DNA from: a virus
IMG/VR virus record: IMGVR_UViG_3300023170_000011
Span: 1 to 64,000 of that record
DNA length: 64,000 bases
Direction: 5' to 3' (one strand)
The notes beneath the pieces were generated by a model. It searched no databases. It had not been told where the DNA came from and worked only from the letters and a program-made list of their open reading frames with translations. Positions within the stretch are counted from its first letter, which is position 1; each line of letters opens with the position of its first letter. The position numbers were made by a program, and so were the translations under genes. Shown one piece after another: positions 43,471 to 50,647 of this stretch.

Positions 43471-44265
43471 ATGCCGGAATTAGCTGAATTGAAATTAACC
43501 TCGGATTTTGTAAATCTAGCATCTGAGAATAAAGCCTTTACTCACATTAGTAAGAACCCGGACCACAAGTGGAATGAAATTGACTTTGGTGAGGATTTTA
43601 CAATAGAATCCCAAAGTAGAGGAAAGGAAATTAAACTGGTGTTAAGATCTACACAAACAGATAGAACAAGTAATCTAATGATGACTATGGGTATGGGAGG
43701 GCATTTTCAATGGGCAAATCCAAGGGAAAGCATTAAGCACACACATCTTTTTTTCCATGCTAAAAATGGAGGACACCTAGCCTTTGTTGACGTTCGTAGA
43801 TTTGGTAAATGGAAATGGGGAGATTGGAATAAAGATAGAGGCCCAGATCCTACCACCGAGTATTTTTTGTTCTGTAACAATATATTGAAGAATTTACATA
43901 AACTTGCTTTTGATCATCCTATCTACGAGGTTTTAATGAATCAGAGATATTTCAATGGGATTGGGAATTACCTTAGAGCTGAAATATTGTTTCGAATACC
44001 CGATGAGGATCCGTTTGTTCCTGCACGAGATTACATAAAGAGGAATACATGGGAGCTTTTTGAACTCTGTCGGGACATCCCAATTAAAGTTTATGAAATT
44101 GGTGGTGGTACTATAAAGGACTGGAAAAACCCTTTTGGGGAGGTTTCATCAGTTTCAGATCTTATGTTATGCTATGGAAATCCACATATGCTCAAAATTA
44201 AAGACAGAGGTGGGAGGATGTTCTGGTATGACCCAAAATGGAAAAGAATAGAATATGATAGATAA
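43471..44265 (+). CDS. Fpg/Nei-family DNA glycosylase (zincless, NEIL1-like)
   Basis: 264 residues. Starts MPELAELKL, giving the family's N-terminal Pro2 nucleophile and Glu3. The H2TH region is MNQRYFNGIGNYLRAEILFR (about 158-177). The C-terminal CxxC zinc finger of bacterial Fpg/Nei is absent; instead MLKIKDRGGRMFWYDPKW may form the zincless hairpin known from NEIL1 and viral Nei. It would excise oxidised bases and cut the strand. Overlaps the next exonuclease gene by 11 bases. Confidence 0.85.
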   Translation: MPELAELKLTSDFVNLASENKAFTHISKNPDHKWNEIDFGEDFTIESQSRGKEIKLVLRSTQTDRTSNLMMTMGMGGHFQWANPRESIKHTHLFFHAKNGGHLAFVDVRRFGKWKWGDWNKDRGPDPTTEYFLFCNNILKNLHKLAFDHPIYEVLMNQRYFNGIGNYLRAEILFRIPDEDPFVPARDYIKRNTWELFELCRDIPIKVYEIGGGTIKDWKNPFGEVSSVSDLMLCYGNPHMLKIKDRGGRMFWYDPKWKRIEYDR

Positions 44266-44962
44266 AAGAATTTTAGAGAATTGTCTCTTCTTAGATGTTG
44301 AGACTGCAACAGGCTGTCCTGATTTTGAAACCCTGTCTGAGGTGGATCCTAGACTAGCGGAACTTTGGAAAAAGAGAGCAAAATACTACAGAACTGTATA
44401 CGAGGATATGAACGGACTTGCTACTTCTGAGATTTATAAAGAAAAAGCAACTCTGGAGCCGGAATTTTCAAAAGTAGTTTGTGTGTCCTTTGGTGTACAT
44501 CAAGAGAATGGGCAGTTTCGTATGACTTCCTTCTACGGAGAGGACGAGGAAGATATTCTCATGAAGACTGCTAAGGTTTTTAATAATGCTCTTGCTAAGA
44601 ACATGAAGCTCGCAGGACATAATATAAAGGGCTTTGATATTCCCTGCCTTGGTAAGAGGATGATTTATAAACTAAGTTCTCCTGTGCTTCCACAAAACCT
44701 TGTTATTTGGGACAAAAAGCCATGGGAGATTCCATATTTGGATACGTCGGAGGTTTTCTCATTTGGTAGTTGGTCGCACCAAAAGTACCTTTCACTAGAC
44801 CTTCTTGCTTGTTCGTTAGGAGTTGACTCCCCTAAGGGTGATATGGACGGATCTAAGGTTAGTGAAGCCTACTGGAATGATAGAGATTTTGAAAAGATTA
44901 AAGAATATTGTGAAAGGGATGTCCAAACCGTAATAGACGTCCTAAACAAAGTAGCAACATAG
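44255..44962 (+). CDS. 3'-5' exonuclease (PolB-exo2/DnaQ-like)
   Basis: 235 residues. DEDD motifs: FLDVETATG (12-20, Asp14 and Glu16), LAGHNIKGFDIPCL (about 125-138) and YCERDVQTVIDVL (about 218-230). The long spacer with WKKRAKYYRTVYEDMNGLAT is as in the predicted PolB-like 3'-5' exonuclease family rather than in a polymerase. Likely a free-standing proofreading or repair nuclease. Translationally coupled to the glycosylase gene. Confidence 0.82.
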   Translation: MIDKRILENCLFLDVETATGCPDFETLSEVDPRLAELWKKRAKYYRTVYEDMNGLATSEIYKEKATLEPEFSKVVCVSFGVHQENGQFRMTSFYGEDEEDILMKTAKVFNNALAKNMKLAGHNIKGFDIPCLGKRMIYKLSSPVLPQNLVIWDKKPWEIPYLDTSEVFSFGSWSHQKYLSLDLLACSLGVDSPKGDMDGSKVSEAYWNDRDFEKIKEYCERDVQTVIDVLNKVAT

Positions 44963-44986
44963 AATTTCCTTTTTCTATTTCCTTCG

Positions 44987-45027
44987 GGGATTGTTTGGAT
45001 ATATAAAGTCCAAATAATCCCTTTTTT
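44987..45027 (+). terminator. Hairpin terminator with a late promoter box in its loop
   Basis: GGGATT-G-TTTGGA (44987-44999) pairs with TCCAAA-T-AATCCC (45009-45021), then T6. The loop between the arms is TATATAAAG, part of the GGATATATAAAG box. The next gene starts immediately after the T run. Confidence 0.65.
44998..45007 (+). promoter_or_regulatory. Late-promoter-like GATATATAAA within hairpin
   Basis: Consensus box 30 bases before the GTG at 45028, enclosed by the terminator-like arms at 44987 and 45021. Confidence 0.6.
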
Positions 45028-45819
45028 GTGGGCGCAGTTTTAGATTTTAACAGATTTGTTTTAAATGAGGATAAGATTGGTTCTTTTTATAACGATGAAC
45101 TAAATCCAAAGTTCTGGGACAAATACAAAAACAAGAATGGTGAAACCCAATGGGTCTTTGATAGGCTAGTAAGAAAAAAGCTGCTTAAGATAGCCGAAGA
45201 CTTCTATGAAAAATATAGTGATCTATTGGGAGACCTACCTATCGAGGATATACAACTCACTGGATCACTAGCTAATTTTAACTATACAGATAAGTCAGAT
45301 CTTGATGTTCACGTGCTGGTTGACTTTAATAAGGTAAAGTCAAAACCAGAGATGGTAAAAGCAGCAGTTGATGGTATTAGGTTTGTTTGGAATCTAAGAC
45401 ATGATGTTGTTATTAGAAACCATGACGTTGAGCTTTATCTCCAGAATATACACGAGCCACATACAGCTTCTGGCCTTTATTCCCTGCTTAATGATAAGTG
45501 GATTAGAAAACCAAAGTTTGATCCCCCGGAGGTAGACGAGCAAGATGTAAGAAAGAAGTTTGATGGATTAGCATCCGAGATTAATCAAATGGAATCAAAG
45601 CTTGTTATTTCTGCATCACTTCCCAAAGATGCAAAGGAGATGTATAAAAGACTTCTTAGGCTGAAGGAGAAGATACAGAAAATGAGAAAAGACGGACTTT
45701 CAAAGGACGGAGAATTCTCGATAGGTAACCTCGCCTTTAAAATGCTAAGAAACGAGGGATATATAAGTAAGCTCATAGATTTAATTTCAAAAGCTTACGC
45801 TAGAATTTATTCAGAGTAA
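45028..45819 (+). CDS. Nucleotidyltransferase-fold protein with head-targeting N-terminus
   Basis: 263 residues from GTG 45028, with no ATG near the start. The N-terminus AVLDFNRFVLNEDK has the FxxF...NE pattern of head-targeting peptides seen across the head module. The nucleotidyltransferase site is IQLTGSLANFNYTDKSDLDV (75-94): Gly79-Ser80 and Asp91-x-Asp93, with a third acidic pair in NHDVELYL (131-138). A C-terminal helical domain follows. T4 packages an enzyme (Alt) in its head for injection; this gene may encode an analogous injected nucleotidyl-transferring effector. Target unknown. Confidence 0.65.
   Translation: MGAVLDFNRFVLNEDKIGSFYNDELNPKFWDKYKNKNGETQWVFDRLVRKKLLKIAEDFYEKYSDLLGDLPIEDIQLTGSLANFNYTDKSDLDVHVLVDFNKVKSKPEMVKAAVDGIRFVWNLRHDVVIRNHDVELYLQNIHEPHTASGLYSLLNDKWIRKPKFDPPEVDEQDVRKKFDGLASEINQMESKLVISASLPKDAKEMYKRLLRLKEKIQKMRKDGLSKDGEFSIGNLAFKMLRNEGYISKLIDLISKAYARIYSE
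45758..45767 (+). promoter_or_regulatory. Late-promoter-like GATATATAAG inside coding end
   Basis: Within the end of the nucleotidyltransferase gene (encoding GYISK), 80 bases before the ATG at 45838. May start transcription of the large head protein; coding coincidence is possible. Confidence 0.35.
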
Positions 45820-45837
45820 AAACTTTATTAGAATAGC

Positions 45838-48537
45838 ATGATACTAGTATTTAGAAAGGGCCTTGAATATAATGGGAGCATGAACGGCCTCCCAGAAAAC
45901 CAAGACGAGAACATTTTCCCAATCATGTCGGTTCCTCTTGATTTAGAGGGCGAAGAAACTGACCTTAATGATTTTCAATGGTGGGCATATTCTGACAAGT
46001 GGAATGAGTGGCTAAAAGATAACCCAAGAGAATGGAAAGCTGAATCTCATGACGTGAGGTTTGATAAGGCTGAGCAAATTTTAGAAGGTATAGTAACTGC
46101 TAAAAATCCTGTTACCGAATACGTTTCCCACCAGGCTAAGAGTTTATGGAAAAACGGTGAGGTTTCTTCCTTTTCTGATTATGTAAAAATGTTAGAAGCA
46201 GAAAGCACATCTGGATCTAGAGATGCTGCTAAGAAGTTTATTAAACTCGGGTATGCTTTAGAAAAACTTTCAAAAGAAGGAAAGCTTAAAGACGTCTTAA
46301 AGATGGAAGATCTCGAAGATGATAAGGAATATGCGGTTGTTGTCGATCCAATGACCGAGAGCGGTGACCCAGTTCAAGAGGCAAGACAGGCTTTGAGAAT
46401 AAAGAAAATTGGGGATTCTGCCGGTATCATTATAGCTGAGGTTGATTACAGCATCCCATTGGGTGAAGTAGAGGACACTAAGGATTTCATGGACAAGGTC
46501 GCAGAATTTGCTAAAGATGTAGCAATTGGAGGTGCAGGTCTTGCGGCACTTTATGGTGTAGCTCAAGTAGCTGGGTCTCTGTTCTTAGGATGGCAACTTT
46601 TAAAAGGAGCACGTGGTATTTACCGTACGCTCGGAAGGGCTAGAAGAATTCATAGCGCTGTTGCCGGTGCAAGAACTGCAGGAGCACCTGCTTGGAACAC
46701 GGTTAGATCTTTTGCTACAAGAGCTTTTACAAGAAGAGCAGGGGCACAAGCAGTTGCAAATGCTGCTAGAATTACCTTACCTTCCGGTGCATTTGTTGAG
46801 GGCGGATTAGCTTACTCTACAAGAGCAACTGGAAATGTTCTTTTAAAAGGTGCAGCAGAAAAATCCGTTAAGTCAGCAGCACAAAGACTGGTAGCTCAAG
46901 GCGGAGCAAGAGCGGCAACAGCAGTAGCTGGTAGAGGAGCTGTAGCTGCTGGTGCAAGCTCAGCTGTAGCTGCTGAAGCTTCTAATCCAGTCGGATGGAT
47001 TTTGCTAGCAGCTCAGGCAGTCGGTTCTGGAATTAATCAACTATGGAATTGGTATAGTGATAAACAAGCACCTAGGTACGGTGAAGTTGAGGACTTTGCA
47101 TATGGAAGTTTTAATCCTAAAAATATTCCTGTAGGAAAGGCAATAACCGTTTGCTGGACTAGCGACGGTGGTGCAGGATGGGGTGAATATATCCTGGATA
47201 TCTTAACTATGTCTAAGGATGATACTAGAACAACTATGGAATTGGTCAAACTTGGTGAGTTTGATGATAGGTCAGTTTTTGTAATGCTTCAAGTAAACTC
47301 AGAAATGTTTGAAAAGGCTATGAAGGATAACGACCTTATACTACTGTCTTTTGCTAACAATGATAAATTTGAAAGAGGAACATTTGATAATGATGATCTG
47401 GAATTCCAAACTATAGTTATTCCTGATATTACTGAACTTACAATTGGTACATCCTTTGTTGGATACTCAACATGGACCGAAATGAAAGAGGCTTATAAAG
47501 AGAGCCCTGATAGCCCAATTTACGTACCAAGCGGAGCAAGAAAGGATTATCAATTCCATTACACAGACAAGGACGGAAACGATGTAAATGTAACTGGAAC
47601 CCTTGTAAATGAAAATGAGATAAGTGACACAGTCCTACAGGATTTAGTTCCTGGTGCAGCTGGTGCTGTTGAGGAATCTGCTAGTCCCGGTCTAGATTAT
47701 TCGCACCTGGTAAATGAAAGCAAGGTATTATCATTCAACGACTTCTCAAATAGAGCTAATCCTATAATGGAAGAAGACGAAAACTCTCCAGAAGAAGATG
47801 GGAATACAGAAAATGCTGAGAGTACAGAATCCACTGAATCCACAGAAGGGAATACTTACGAGGAAGATTTGCTAACCTCTCTTTCTGCTGCATCTCCACT
47901 CGAGACAGAATATAGTCAAATACCAGTATTAGCATATAGAGTTAATAGAATAAGTTTTGTCGACCCAACTGTTAATGAAGATGTTGATCAGTTTAACTAC
48001 TTTATAATCGGCGAGCAAAGTATGGATCCTAAACCAAATCAGCCAATCCTGGTTGAATCCGCTTCGGAGGATGCTATTGAAGAACCTAGATTTGGATTGA
48101 AAACATACGTACCTCCAGTAGAGGATGATGAAAAAAAGGATGATAAGGAAGATGAGATTGATGACCCTGAAGTAATTGATATCGAAGACGTCGATGAACC
48201 ATCATCTAAAATGGTAAGAACACAAAGAGGCGATGTTCAAATAAAAAGCAAATCAGGATCCCTAACTATTAAAGATAGAGAAATGGAAGGTGGCATTAAC
48301 ATCTTTGATGAATTTGCAAACTCTAGCTTGAAGAAAAAACTTAATATCGATGATTGGAAAAACATAACTAGCGTAAAGGTTAGGTATGATAATGAGGGAG
48401 AACCTAAAAAGGTAATTTTGAAAAACAGGTTTGCAAAAGTTGGTGATAGGAGAAGGGTTTTACAGAAAGGGGAGCAAGGATTTGAATCTGCTTTAAAATT
48501 TGCAGAGTCTGTAGAAGATGGTATATCTTTCTCCTGA
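45838..48537 (+). CDS. Large head-internal protein with Ala/Gly-rich hydrophobic core
   Basis: 899 residues. Residues about 110-122 read SSFSDYVKMLEAEST, a head-targeting/protease-site look-alike. Residues about 225-410 are very rich in Ala, Gly and Arg with hydrophobic helices (GGAGLAALYGVAQVAGSLF; GRGAVAAGASSAVAAEAS; VGWILLAAQAVGSGI) that could insert in or cross a membrane. Later parts are soluble, with LVNESKVLSFNDFSNRA and acidic linkers. This layout would suit an internal ejection protein cut by the prohead protease. The next gene is that protease. Function inferred from context only. Confidence 0.55.
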   Translation: MILVFRKGLEYNGSMNGLPENQDENIFPIMSVPLDLEGEETDLNDFQWWAYSDKWNEWLKDNPREWKAESHDVRFDKAEQILEGIVTAKNPVTEYVSHQAKSLWKNGEVSSFSDYVKMLEAESTSGSRDAAKKFIKLGYALEKLSKEGKLKDVLKMEDLEDDKEYAVVVDPMTESGDPVQEARQALRIKKIGDSAGIIIAEVDYSIPLGEVEDTKDFMDKVAEFAKDVAIGGAGLAALYGVAQVAGSLFLGWQLLKGARGIYRTLGRARRIHSAVAGARTAGAPAWNTVRSFATRAFTRRAGAQAVANAARITLPSGAFVEGGLAYSTRATGNVLLKGAAEKSVKSAAQRLVAQGGARAATAVAGRGAVAAGASSAVAAEASNPVGWILLAAQAVGSGINQLWNWYSDKQAPRYGEVEDFAYGSFNPKNIPVGKAITVCWTSDGGAGWGEYILDILTMSKDDTRTTMELVKLGEFDDRSVFVMLQVNSEMFEKAMKDNDLILLSFANNDKFERGTFDNDDLEFQTIVIPDITELTIGTSFVGYSTWTEMKEAYKESPDSPIYVPSGARKDYQFHYTDKDGNDVNVTGTLVNENEISDTVLQDLVPGAAGAVEESASPGLDYSHLVNESKVLSFNDFSNRANPIMEEDENSPEEDGNTENAESTESTESTEGNTYEEDLLTSLSAASPLETEYSQIPVLAYRVNRISFVDPTVNEDVDQFNYFIIGEQSMDPKPNQPILVESASEDAIEEPRFGLKTYVPPVEDDEKKDDKEDEIDDPEVIDIEDVDEPSSKMVRTQRGDVQIKSKSGSLTIKDREMEGGINIFDEFANSSLKKKLNIDDWKNITSVKVRYDNEGEPKKVILKNRFAKVGDRRRVLQKGEQGFESALKFAESVEDGISFS

Positions 48538-48571
48538 TAAAAAAACGTCAAATTTTCTGAAAAAGAAAATG

Positions 48572-48582
48572 GATATATAAAG
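48572..48582 (+). promoter_or_regulatory. Late-promoter-like GATATATAAAG
   Basis: Begins 34 bases before the protease ATG at 48606. The downstream bases TTAAATAATAG are nearly repeated after the internal box at 49238. Confidence 0.7.
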
Positions 48583-48605
48583 TTAAATAATAGCAAAGTC
48601 AAGAA

Positions 48606-50621
48606 ATGAACGAGTCTTTATTGAATGGGAACCTTCTCTTCATCCTTGAAAAGCAAGAAAATAATCTTGCAGTTTCAAAGGACGGTAACTCGGATGGTGG
48701 TGGTTATATACTCAAAGGTATTGCTGCTCAGTTTGGGAAAGAGAATAATAACAATAGAATATACGAGGAAGGTGAATACCTACCTCACCTTGAGTACCTA
48801 AAGGATAAGATAGGACAAAAGAGATTAGTTGGTGAATTAGATCACCCTGAAAAATTCGACGTATCTCTTAAAAACATTTCTCACGTTGTAGAAGATCTTG
48901 TTTATGACAAGGACGGAAGAGTATTAAACATTAAGGTTCGTTTGCTTGACACACCAGCTGGACAAATTGCTAAGAAATTAGTTGATGCTGGTATACCTCT
49001 TTCTATTTCTTCTAGAGCAGCTGGAAATGTAGGTCCAGATAAGAAGGTACAGATCAAAAAGATCTTTACTTATGATTTGGTTGCAGATCCAGGTTTCCAA
49101 GACGCTCAACTCGAGAGAGTTTATGAAAGCGCTGGATTTGATGCTTTTGAATTTGAAGAAAGATCAAAAAAATCCGTTGTTAACAACTTAGAGTGTGTAA
49201 ATGAGTCACTAGGTATAGAAAATGAATCTGGGGTAAAGATATATAAAGTTGAAAATAGCGAAGAATTCGAAAAAATCCTTAATCAAGAAAAAAATAAATC
49301 CAACATTATGGAGGCCAACAAAGAATATGTTACTGCTGACGAGCTTAATAAGTATTCTATCTTTTTGAAAAATAAGATGGATGAGCTGGAAACGCAGATT
49401 TCTGAAATGAAACAACAAGAAGCTCAAGTTTCCGAGAGCGAAAGTGAATCTGTAGATTGCAAAGCTTTGGAGGAAAGAGTTGCTAAGCTAGAAAAGTACT
49501 CCGAGTATCTTGCTGAAAATCTAGAAAGTGCTATTAAGTACGGTGAGTATTTGTCAGAAAACCTAGATAGCAGCATTACGTATTCTAAGTACCTTGCTGA
49601 GAATCTAGACAAGACTATCTCTTATTCTAAGTATTTGGCCGAAAATGTTGATAAGGGTATTTCTTACACTGAATATGTAGCTGAGAATGTTGATAAGACT
49701 ATCGACTATTCTAAGTATTTGGCAGAAAAACTAGATGATGGTATTCAATATACAGAATACGTGGCTGAAAATCTTGATAAGAATATCGCTTACTCTGAAT
49801 ACTTAGCAGAAAATGTTGATAAGAACATTGCTTACTCTGAGTATTTGGCAGAGAATCTAGATAAGGGTATTTCTTACTCTGAATATCTAGCAGAAAACTT
49901 AGATAAGGGAATAGCTTACTCTGAGTACATTGCAGAAAAACTAGATCAAGGAATAAACTACACTGAGTACCTAGCAGAAAACCTAAATAAAGGTATTGCT
50001 TACTCAGATTATTTAGCTGAAAAGCTAAATGGAAATATAGCTAACACTGAAGCTATACACGAAAGCGTTAAAGCAGAAAACTCGCCAACACTTAACGAAA
50101 GTGCTAGGGAAAATGCTGAAAGCGCATCTAAAACTGAATTGGTTGAATCAGGATTTGCTGGAGATTATGAAAATCTCGGAAGCAAGATTGATTCTCTAAT
50201 TGAATCAGTCAAAACACAAAAGACTGAGGAAAATATAAATGAGGCACAAACGAAAGTTGAGCCGACTGCTCAAACACAAAAAGCAGATGAGGCAATCAAC
50301 GAAGCCGAAGAAGAAACATTGGCAGGATCATCAGGTCACAAATTTATTGATGAAATGCCAGAAGATTACTCTCCGATTTGGGAGTCACTAAATGAAAGTC
50401 AAAAGCAATCAGTAATTGCACAATCAGCTTTCTATAACTTAGAGACTGCTTATCAGATCAAGAACTTCTGGTCAACTCGTCAGCTTGGTGCTAAACCAGT
50501 AGGACTTCAGAAACTTCAAGAGAGCCAAGAAACACCAGAGCCTAAGACGGCTACTAACCCTCAGGGGTATTCAAACGATTACCTTAATTGGGTCGCTAAG
50601 TCGCTCGAAGGTAAGTTTTAA
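48606..50621 (+). CDS. Prohead protease fused to scaffold (gp21-gp22 fusion)
   Basis: 671 residues. Residues 1-190 match the T4 gp21-type serine protease: GELDHPEKF with His80 and PLSISSRAAG with Ser135/136, a spacing like the His and Ser of gp21. A linker with NLECVNESLGIENES follows. From about 235 (MEANKEYVTADELNKYSI) to the end is a helical scaffold-like region with 13 tandem 14-residue repeats (297-478) of the type YSEYLAENLDKGIS, then NES/NEA sites and a C-terminal domain. T4 has separate genes 21 (protease) and 22 (scaffold). A promoter box (49238) and ATG 49308 inside the gene could give scaffold alone. Confidence 0.8.
   Translation: MNESLLNGNLLFILEKQENNLAVSKDGNSDGGGYILKGIAAQFGKENNNNRIYEEGEYLPHLEYLKDKIGQKRLVGELDHPEKFDVSLKNISHVVEDLVYDKDGRVLNIKVRLLDTPAGQIAKKLVDAGIPLSISSRAAGNVGPDKKVQIKKIFTYDLVADPGFQDAQLERVYESAGFDAFEFEERSKKSVVNNLECVNESLGIENESGVKIYKVENSEEFEKILNQEKNKSNIMEANKEYVTADELNKYSIFLKNKMDELETQISEMKQQEAQVSESESESVDCKALEERVAKLEKYSEYLAENLESAIKYGEYLSENLDSSITYSKYLAENLDKTISYSKYLAENVDKGISYTEYVAENVDKTIDYSKYLAEKLDDGIQYTEYVAENLDKNIAYSEYLAENVDKNIAYSEYLAENLDKGISYSEYLAENLDKGIAYSEYIAEKLDQGINYTEYLAENLNKGIAYSDYLAEKLNGNIANTEAIHESVKAENSPTLNESARENAESASKTELVESGFAGDYENLGSKIDSLIESVKTQKTEENINEAQTKVEPTAQTQKADEAINEAEEETLAGSSGHKFIDEMPEDYSPIWESLNESQKQSVIAQSAFYNLETAYQIKNFWSTRQLGAKPVGLQKLQESQETPEPKTATNPQGYSNDYLNWVAKSLEGKF
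49238..49248 (+). promoter_or_regulatory. Internal late-promoter-like GATATATAAAG
   Basis: Inside the protease-scaffold gene, 70 bases before the in-frame ATG at 49308. The string GATATATAAAGTTGAAAATAG mirrors the promoter at 48572 (GATATATAAAGTTAAATAATAG), so it is more than a chance core match. Confidence 0.55.
49308..50621 (+). CDS. Possible internal-start scaffold protein (gp22-like)
   Basis: In-frame ATG at codon 235 of the fusion, preceded by an A-rich AATCAAGAAAAAAATAAATCC leader split over 49280-49300. The product would be 437 residues: coiled-coil start, 13 repeats and C-terminal domain, i.e. a scaffold without protease, in the style of lambda C/Nu3. Supported by the internal promoter box. 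Expression is inferred. Confidence 0.45.
   Translation: MEANKEYVTADELNKYSIFLKNKMDELETQISEMKQQEAQVSESESESVDCKALEERVAKLEKYSEYLAENLESAIKYGEYLSENLDSSITYSKYLAENLDKTISYSKYLAENVDKGISYTEYVAENVDKTIDYSKYLAEKLDDGIQYTEYVAENLDKNIAYSEYLAENVDKNIAYSEYLAENLDKGISYSEYLAENLDKGIAYSEYIAEKLDQGINYTEYLAENLNKGIAYSDYLAEKLNGNIANTEAIHESVKAENSPTLNESARENAESASKTELVESGFAGDYENLGSKIDSLIESVKTQKTEENINEAQTKVEPTAQTQKADEAINEAEEETLAGSSGHKFIDEMPEDYSPIWESLNESQKQSVIAQSAFYNLETAYQIKNFWSTRQLGAKPVGLQKLQESQETPEPKTATNPQGYSNDYLNWVAKSLEGKF
49494..50039 (+). repeat. 13 tandem 42-bp coding repeats in scaffold
   Basis: Each unit encodes 14 residues, consensus YSEYLAENLDKGI plus one variable residue. Tyr at positions 1 and 4 and Leu at 5 and 9 are most constant. 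The 14-residue period (two heptads) fits a long regular coiled coil. DNA of units differs at many synonymous sites, so the array is old and selected as protein. Confidence 0.95.
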
Positions 50622-50647
50622 AAACTAAAAAAATAAAAGATAGTAAA

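Noticed and set aside
49494-50039. Regular 42-bp array considered as CRISPR
   Set aside because: No unique spacers; every unit is coding and keeps a 14-residue protein pattern within one gene.
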